A stretch of 5,311 nucleotides of DNA, from the NCBI GenBank assembly GCA_037138055.1, contig JBAXJB010000057.1:1-5311 (forward strand), in the 5' to 3' direction. This DNA is from CAITNM01 sp037138055. GTDB lineage: Bacteria > Pseudomonadota > Alphaproteobacteria > Paracaedibacterales > CAITNM01. A model generated the notes under the pieces. That model saw only the letters and a list, made by a program, of their open reading frames with translations, made no database searches and was not told the DNA's origin. Below are positions 1-5,311 of this stretch, in pieces. Both the position numbers and the translations under genes were made by a program. The first letter of the stretch is position 1. The number at the start of each line of letters is the position of its first letter.

Positions 1-128
1 ACTTCAAAGGTGAGATGCGCATCGGCAAGCTCTATATCGATGGCAAGCTGCAACCTGTCTTTACATATAGCGCGGCCAACAATCCCGCATATTTCAAGGG
101 TCAAGGCATATTGAAAAATCAATCATGA
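1..128 (+). CDS. 3' end of an upstream PATR-type secreted protein (partial)
   Basis: Only the C-terminal end of this gene is in the window: 41 full codons in the frame beginning at base 3, closed by TGA at 126-128. The peptide begins FKGEMRIGKLYIDGKLQPVF and ends GQGILKNQS. It differs from the C-terminus of the next gene product by only two residues (Ile/Val and Ser/Leu). The pattern 'LYIDGKLQ..TYSAAN...F.G.G.L' is a style I associate with the end of passenger domains built from autotransporter-associated beta-strand repeats, so the missing part was probably a secreted beta-helical protein. Its N-terminal domain cannot be known from here. The stop overlaps the next start by four bases (ATGA, 125-128), which implies co-transcription and probably translational coupling. 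The frame, stop and homology are directly visible; the protein class is inferred from the paralogue. Confidence 0.85.
   Translation, partial: FKGEMRIGKLYIDGKLQPVFTYSAANNPAYFKGQGILKNQS
1..128 (+). repeat. Direct repeat copy A (3' end of upstream gene)
   Basis: This stretch aligns without gaps to 2862-2989 at an offset of 2861 bases. The copies differ at three positions only (108/2969 A/G, 122/2983 A/G, 124/2985 C/T), all transitions. The match ends at the ATGA start/stop junction, after which the sequences diverge into different genes. The repeat may extend left beyond the window edge, but not on the other copy's evidence alone. Confidence 0.97.
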
Positions 129-2985
129 ACAAAAACATATTTATCAGCCACCTCCGCAGGTCCCGCCAGATCCTCCTCGCCGCCCTCGCGCTGCCCGCCC
201 TCGCCTGCGCGCAGCCCGCAGTCGCGCCCGACCCCGGCGGTATTCTGCGCAAGCCCATCCCCGACAAGTTGGTGGTGCTAACATTCGACGATGCCTGCGC
301 CAGCGGATATACCGTGGTGGCACCGATCCTGAAGCCGCTGGGATTCAATGCCTCGTTCTATGTCTGCGATTTTGATTCTTTCAAGACACGCAAGGACTGG
401 TATCTGACGTGGCGGCAGATGAAAGAACTGGATCGCCAGGGATTTGAAATCGGCAACCACACCGTGGGACACGCCGGAAGCTTGAGTGCTTTCCAGGCGA
501 TGGATGATGAGCTGTTTGCCAACGGCGGCCCCAAGATGACCACCGTCTGCTGGCCGCTTTATGGGGTTGCTTGGAACATCTGCCCGGATCTATCCAAAAG
601 CGGCTACACTTTCGGCCGCGGCGGCCATGAACGCCCCTACCGGCCGACGCTGGACAATCCGTTTGATGTGCCGTCGTTTACGATCACGGATAACCAACCG
701 ATCGAGGCCTTCGTTAAAAAAGCGCAGCAGGCCTGCCAAGGCCGGGTGGTGGTGTATTGCTTCCACGGTGTACCGGACATGGAGCATGGGGCGGTCGGCG
801 TGGCACCTGCGACCTTCAAGGTGATGATGCAGTATTTAAAGGACAACAACTACAAGGTCATCGCCATGCGCGACCTCGCCGAATATATTGATACGGCCAG
901 AGCCGCGAAGCTAGCGCCGCCGGCGAATGAGGTGAAAGCGGAAGAGCCCTATCTGACGAACAAGGATGAGAAGCCGTGTGGCGTGCTTGTCAAAGCAGCC
1001 AAGAGTCATGCTGAGCCAGAGGAAAATCCCCTGGTTCACAAATCAAACGATATGTTGATCACCCATGCTTCTGCTGTGAAGGCGATCAAGAGCGACAAAC
1101 CAAATGTGTTTACCTGGAACAAGGCGGAAACCGGCAACTGGAGCGATGGAGCCAAATGGTCGAACAATTTGACCCATACGTCGGCACCGGTTATGGCGGG
1201 GCAACCGGACTATGTTGTCAATTTCAACCAAGCAGGGAAATATCATGTTACGCACGACCTTGATGCGGGATTTATGCTCAACCGGCTCAATTTGGCTGTT
1301 GGCAATGGAAACGCACTGACGCTGAGCGGCAAAGGCCTGAAGTTTACCGGAGCAACGCCTTGCATCAGTCAGAGTTCAGCGTTCACCGCTGACAAAATAT
1401 CCACGCCCATCAACCTGGCGGCTGATGTGGCCGTGAATTTAATTGCTGGCGGTGGCCGTGTGGAGCTCGATGGCCTGCTCTCAGGTGCCGGCGGACTGGT
1501 CGAAAATGGCGGCAACGGCAACGCCAACGGCGAACTCAACGGCGGGCCTAACCAGCATTACAGCACCTTGTCCATCAACTGTTCGAGCAACACGTACAGC
1601 GGTGGCACCATCATCAACGGCGGAACACTTCGCCTAGCCGCCAACAGTGCGCTGGGAACCGGACCGGTAACACTCAATGAAGGGGCTGGCTTTGCGCCGG
1701 GCCAGGGCAATGCCACCAATGGGTTGATCTTGAATGGTGGCACGATCGATGCCGGCAACCTCGATTGGAATGCCTCCATCACCTTGAATGGAAATACCCG
1801 CATCGCCGGCCATCATGTGAATTTCAACAATGTCAGCGGCGCGATGACCGGGCCAGGCGGCTTTACCAAGATTGGCACGTGGGCGGCATTCGGGAGGGCG
1901 AATGACGGCGGGGTCTATCTGTGGGGCAACAACACGTACACCGGCCCGACCATCGTTCAACAGGGTGCGCTGTTTGTTAAAAAGGTTACGGCGCTCTACC
2001 ATGCGGATGGAACGCAATGGACTCCGGCGAAAATCACTGTTCACCCCTCGGCTACACTGGTGCTCAGCATCGGTGGTGCGGGCGAGTTTTCTGGTGCGCA
2101 GGTCAGCACATTGCTCGCGAATCTTACCACCGGAGTCAACAACAACGGACTGATGGCCGGTTCAGTGCTCTGTCTCGACACCTCTAACGCAAAGGAACCG
2201 GTCACGATCCCGGCCAGCATTGTAGATTCAAAGGGACCCGGCGGCGGCTCGTTTCTTCTTAAAAAGATTGGAGCGGGCACATTGCAGCTATCAGGCAAGA
2301 ATACGTATAAAGGGCAGACGCTGCTAGAAAGCGGTGCATTGAGCATAACCTCTCTCAATAGTTTCACGAAGGGCATGGGCAAGACCAGCAGCAGTCTCGG
2401 GGCACCGACCGATATTGAGAGCGGTGAGATTGTCATTGGGGAGGAAGGGAAAGATGGCGAGTGCGCCCTGATATATACAGGCACCGGAGAAATAACCGAC
2501 CGCGTGATGAATCTCATCGGCAAAAAATCCACCCTGACTTTCGTCCAGTCCGGCAGCGGCCTGCTCAAACTTACCAGTGACTTGCTCCTCTCCGGCTACG
2601 GCGCTGACAAAACCCTCGAGCTAACCGGCGACACCGCCGGCTCCGGCGAACTCGCCGGCAACCTGGCAAATCCATACGACCGCGCGGGCAAAGCGACCAC
2701 CGCAGTGACGAAATCCGGGACCGGCACCTGGGCGCTTTCCGGGACCAATACTTACAGCGGTGCGACAACGGTGAAGCAGGGCACGCTGTTACTTGCCAGC
2801 GCGAAAAGCCTTGGCGACAAGACTGACGTGTATATTTCCGCAGGCGCGCTGCTTAGCCTCAACTTCAAAGGTGAGATGCGCATCGGCAAGCTCTATATCG
2901 ATGGCAAGCTGCAACCTGTCTTTACATATAGCGCGGCCAACAATCCCGCATATTTCAAGGGTCAAGGCGTATTGAAAAATCAGTT

Positions 2986-2989
<4 letters not shown>
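125..2989 (+). CDS. Secreted NodB-type polysaccharide deacetylase fused to a PATR beta-strand-repeat passenger
   Basis: A 954-residue protein predicted to remove acetyl groups from an extracellular or cell-wall polysaccharide. Residues 1-29 form a signal peptide: a basic RRSR segment, a hydrophobic core LLAALALPALA, and likely cleavage near ALACA/Q. Residues 48-255 match the NodB fold: TFDDA at 53-57 (catalytic Asp55, metal ligand Asp56), HTVGH at 112-116 (metal ligands His112 and His116) and YCFHG at 211-215 with the late His214. Motif 3, usually R-x-P-Y, reads CWPLYG (142-147) and lacks the Arg. A Lys/Ala/Pro/Glu-rich linker spans 260-325. From FTWNKAETGNWSDGAKWS (329-346) onward the protein is Gly/Asn/Thr/Ser-rich, with four PATR repeats of the form NTYxGxT.vxxGxL beginning near residues 489, 603, 726 and 875. 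No outer-membrane beta-barrel follows; the end is a 42-residue module shared with the upstream protein. The start at 125 overlaps the upstream stop, has no clear Shine-Dalgarno and gives a proper signal peptide. The polysaccharide substrate is unknown. Confidence 0.93.
2862..2989 (+). repeat. Direct repeat copy B (3' end of deacetylase-PATR gene)
   Basis: Partner of the repeat at the left edge, 125 of 128 bases identical. It encodes the last 42 residues of the deacetylase-PATR protein plus the stop, and ends exactly at the ATGA overlap with the fucosidase start. Recent duplication or gene conversion between paralogous passenger domains would explain it. The direct repeats could also recombine and delete or multiply the 2861-base unit between them. 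Confidence 0.97.
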
Positions 2990-3621
<632 letters not shown>

Positions 3622-3701
3622 AGGCATCGGCGTCGCAGCCGGCCTGCTTGCACGCGCGCCCACTCGCGCGCCCTCCGCTCCCCCCGATCACATCCACCCA
3701 G
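3622..3701 (+). other. 3' end of a spliceosomal intron (partial)
   Basis: The stretch has no coding resemblance in any frame and is GC-rich, with C-rich runs (CTCCCCCC around 3679-3686). It ends in CATCCACCCAG at 3691-3701, directly before the first thioredoxin codon at 3702. The abrupt start of thioredoxin homology at a CAG is what a 3' splice site would give. The splice is phase 0 because the exon begins with a whole Val codon. The 5' splice site lies outside, on sequence lost at the junction; the microsatellite is probably part of the same intron. No transcript evidence is available here. Confidence 0.65.
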
Positions 3702-3836
3702 GTGTACGGCCTGCCCACGCTGATGGTGTTTAAGGACGGCCAGCTGGTGGAGGGCAGCCAGCGCGAGGGGGCCATCTCCAAGGCGCTCCTGGTCAAGTAC
3801 CTCGAGCAGCACGTGCTGACCGCGGTCAAGGTTTGA
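3702..3836 (+). CDS. Terminal exon of a chloroplast-type thioredoxin (x-type-like)
   Basis: Forty-four codons plus TGA (3834-3836), beginning VYGLPTLMVFKDGQLVEGSQ and ending EQHVLTAVKV. This is the last part of a thioredoxin fold: strand 4 with the cis-proline loop (LPT, Pro at residue 5), strand 5 (LMVFKDGQLV) and the final helix (ISKALLVKYLEQHV). The wording YGLPT..VFKDG...GS.REGAI.KA.L resembles plastid thioredoxin x of plants and algae, which passes electrons to targets such as 2-Cys peroxiredoxin. That subtype call is from memory of the family. The redox-active CGPC motif would lie in an upstream exon that is absent. Forty-two of 44 codons end in G or C, a bias far stronger than in the genes to the left and typical of GC-rich algal nuclear genes. 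It is in a different frame from the fucosidase, so no fusion protein is made. A bacterial thioredoxin is unlikely because homology starts mid-domain at a splice-like site. Confidence 0.85.
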   Translation: MYGLPTLMVFKDGQLVEGSQREGAISKALLVKYLEQHVLTAVKV

Positions 3837-3847
3837 CCGCGCGGTCA
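3817..3847. repeat. Two adjacent perfect palindromes around the thioredoxin stop codon
   Basis: TGACCGCGGTCA (3817-3828) and TGACCGCGCGGTCA (3834-3847) are each perfectly self-complementary, share TGACC/GGTCA half-sites, and are separated by five bases. The thioredoxin stop TGA is the first half of the second palindrome. They could form hairpins in the RNA or be paired dyad sites in DNA, but in such GC-rich sequence chance is also possible. No function is assigned. Confidence 0.7.
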
Positions 3848-4131
3848 ACGCTCAAAGAAGCAGTGTTTCGAGGGGCCACTGCCTGCGCCCGCCGGCTGCG
3901 AAGGCTCGAGGCGTGCTTGCGCCCGCCGGCAGTGGGCGGGGCGGCTGCGTTCTTGGCCTCGTGCGTCAGCGTCTGTGGTGCGCATGAGTTTACTCCCGCA
4001 GACAGCGCGACCGCGGGCGAGCGCCGTTGTACGAGCCCCAGCCCGGGCCCCCCGCATGAATTTGCGCGGCGGGGCCCGCACCCACCGCAGCATCCCCACC
4101 TTTGGGTGCGCTCTCTCCTGCACCACCCCAT

Positions 4132-4218
4132 CCACTTTGCCCTGCATCTCTCCGGGGCTGTGCTCCTCTCAGGGGTGTGCCCTGCCGGCGCCCCTGGGTG
4201 CAGGGGCTGGCAAAGTGA
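4132..4218. repeat. Nested inverted repeat (potential long stem-loop)
   Basis: The outer arms CACTTTGCC (4133-4141) and GGCAAAGTG (4209-4217) are perfect reverse complements. Just inside them CTGCA (4142-4146) can pair with TGCAG (4199-4203), leaving a small bulge. Further in, CAGGGG (4170-4175) pairs with CCCCTG (4191-4196) around a 15-base loop. The layered pairing could make a branched RNA structure in the 3' UTR. It could also be a small degenerate transposon remnant, although no target-site duplication is evident. Confidence 0.6.
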
Positions 4219-4700
4219 ACGGCCTGCCACCGCCCCCTTGTTTGCACCACGACCACCTTTGTTTTACCCCCCTGGTTGTTTCAGAGCGCGGCCAACCTTG
4301 GATGGCACACACGACAAGACGCGCGAGGCGGCGGGCGCGGACACCGCAGGCGCCGCCGCCGCCCCGGCGGTGTCGAATTTTTGGCGCGAGCGAGCGCGAG
4401 GAGCGCGTTTGGTGGCGTTGCTTGCAGAGTTGCGCGCCGGCAGCCGGCATGCGGCACGGCCACAGTATGGCCGCCGCGGCTGCCGCGGCTCTGGCCCACC
4501 ACGGGCGTATTCGAGTCGAGTCACTGGGGGCCGCGTGCGATTGGGCGCACCTGCGCCGCACGCCTTCCCAACGGATTGGATTGAGCGGCACACAACACAA
4601 CTGGATCCACTCGTCTCTGTTCCCAAACCAAAACCCCATACACTACCCTCCGGGCGCGATGACGCCGCCGCCGCCCTAGCCGGCAAAGGCAGCCCAGGCC

Positions 4701-4705
4701 TGTAA
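4701..4705 (+). terminator. Possible green-algal polyadenylation signal TGTAA
   Basis: TGTAA is the polyadenylation signal used by Chlamydomonas and relatives, normally some 10-20 bases before the cleavage site. This copy lies about 865 bases after the thioredoxin stop on the same strand, a long but not impossible 3' UTR for those algae. A five-base match in 1.5 kb is weak evidence by itself, although TGTAA should be rare at this GC content. Confidence 0.3.
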
Positions 4706-5311
4706 TCGCCAAGTTGTCGGGTTGCCCTCCCCGCCCGCGGACTGCCCGCAGTTCAGCTCCTGTACATGGGTTTTGCAAGCTCGTTTACTCTGAAGGGCGG
4801 GACGGACACAGGGCGCGCGAAAGCGTGCGCCTTGTCGAGCGGGGGATGCTTGGGCCTACCGTGGGATGCTGGAGCTGCGACCTCCAATAGTGGATGGATT
4901 GCAAAGGAAAAGCTGCGTCATAGCCTGCTTGCCAAGCCTGCTGCCACACCTGCTGTGCTGTTGCTGCTGCTGTTGTGGGGTGGGGTGCACGCCGCCCACG
5001 GAAAAAACAGAACATCAAAGCGCGCGGCCGGGCGCGGGGCCGTGCGAGCCGCCGCGGAAACCGCCGAAAAGCATTCAAACACCGAGCCAAACACAAAGCA
5101 CCGCCCGCAAAGGCGCGCCGGCCGGGCGGGGCCGGCCGCGCCGCCCCTCTCCAAACCAGTGGGGTCCAACAGAGCAAACAGAGGGCTTTGGCGCGGCGGT
5201 CCTTGCCGGGGGAGGGGCGGCGGATCCTTCCCGCGCGCGGCCAGACCGCCGCAGGCCGCGCCACGACGAGGCGGCCCGCGTGCGTCGATTGCGCGTCGGC
5301 GCGCCGGCGGG
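4706..5311. other. GC-rich, probably intergenic or UTR sequence with no supported gene
   Basis: No protein homology, tRNA or rRNA signature is recognisable on either strand. A CTG-rich low-complexity patch lies at about 4923-4976 (CCTGCTGCC, then TTGCTGCTGCTGTTG). A strong GC hairpin can form between GGCGCGCCGGCC (5112-5123) and GGCCGGCCGCGCC (about 5130-5142), with one bulged base. Open frames on the minus strand (4785-5264 and 4918-5169) are Arg/Ala/Pro-rich and look like by-products of high GC. One minus-strand piece (about 4849-4970) reads QQVWQQAWQAGYDAAFPLQS and is less random, but its codons lack the G/C-ending bias of the thioredoxin exon. Confidence 0.55.

Larger units (their letters stand above)
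3837..4705 (+). other. Putative 3' UTR of the thioredoxin gene; no supported gene
   Basis: Nothing in this stretch resembles a known protein in any frame. A 290-codon open frame on the plus strand (3833-4705) exists, but it is rich in Arg, Ala, Pro and Gly, overlaps the thioredoxin stop, and has equally long open frames on the other strand, as expected in very GC-rich DNA. Visible structure: a 13-base direct repeat TGCGCCCGCCGGC at 3884-3896 and 3918-3930; an inverted pair CCACTGCC/GGCAGTGG at 3876-3883 and 3928-3935; a GC hairpin CGGGCCCC/GGGGCCCG at 4044-4051 and 4071-4078; a nested inverted repeat at 4132-4218; and GCCGCGGCT twice in tandem at 4473-4490. A pyrimidine-rich run ending TTTCAG at 4279-4284 resembles a 3' splice site, so an intron within the UTR is possible. 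GTGCGT at 3961-3966 is one candidate donor. Confidence 0.45.

Noticed and set aside
1..124. Promoter or regulatory region upstream of the deacetylase gene
   Set aside because: These bases are coding sequence of the upstream gene, whose stop overlaps the deacetylase start. Any promoter must lie further upstream, outside the window.
3833..4705. A 290-codon plus-strand open frame after the thioredoxin exon
   Set aside because: It overlaps the thioredoxin stop, is low-complexity in Arg, Ala, Pro and Gly, resembles no family I know, and equally long open frames occur on the opposite strand, as expected at very high GC.
4785..5264. Minus-strand 159-codon frame, including a stretch reading QQVWQQAWQAGYDAAFPLQS after a CAG that could be a splice acceptor
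   Set aside because: The stretch looks less random than its surroundings, but its codons lack the near-complete G/C third-position bias of the thioredoxin exon, no family is recognisable, and the possible donor (CACG/GTAGGC) is weak.

Overview
The window looks like a chimera of two unrelated genomes that meet at a tetranucleotide microsatellite, (TTGC)n, at 3579-3621. Left of it (1-3578) is compact bacterial DNA of moderate GC: three same-strand genes that overlap by 4-base ATGA junctions, with no introns. Right of it (3622-5311) the sequence is very GC-rich and low in complexity. It holds one recognisable coding piece, a 44-codon terminal exon of a chloroplast-type thioredoxin preceded by an intron-like 3' splice site. 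It then runs for about 1.5 kb with no gene I can support. The right part suggests a nuclear genome of a photosynthetic eukaryote, most plausibly a green alga.

Bacterial part: the window opens in the last 41 codons of a gene (1-128). A complete 954-codon gene follows (125-2989). It encodes a secreted protein with an N-terminal NodB-type polysaccharide deacetylase domain and a long C-terminal passenger made of autotransporter-associated beta-strand (PATR) repeats. Next comes the 5' part of a secreted GH29 alpha-L-fucosidase (from 2986), which is cut about 13 residues after its predicted nucleophile Asp. The last 128 bases of the first and second genes are almost identical (125/128), so the upstream gene is a paralogue at least at its end. 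Large PATR proteins fused to carbohydrate-active domains and next to fucosidases fit a glycan-degrading member of the Planctomycetes-Verrucomicrobia-Chlamydiae group (Verrucomicrobiota, Lentisphaerota or Kiritimatiellota). That placement is inference from protein style, not proof.

How the genes fit together: both readable bacterial products carry signal peptides and are translationally linked. This suggests a secreted set that de-acetylates and de-fucosylates a complex polysaccharide such as an algal cell-wall or matrix glycan, or a mucin. The thioredoxin exon has no functional link to them. It is in a different reading frame and is best explained by an assembly mis-join, possibly between an alga and an associated bacterium in one sample. 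Bacterial DNA inserted in an algal intron is the less likely alternative.
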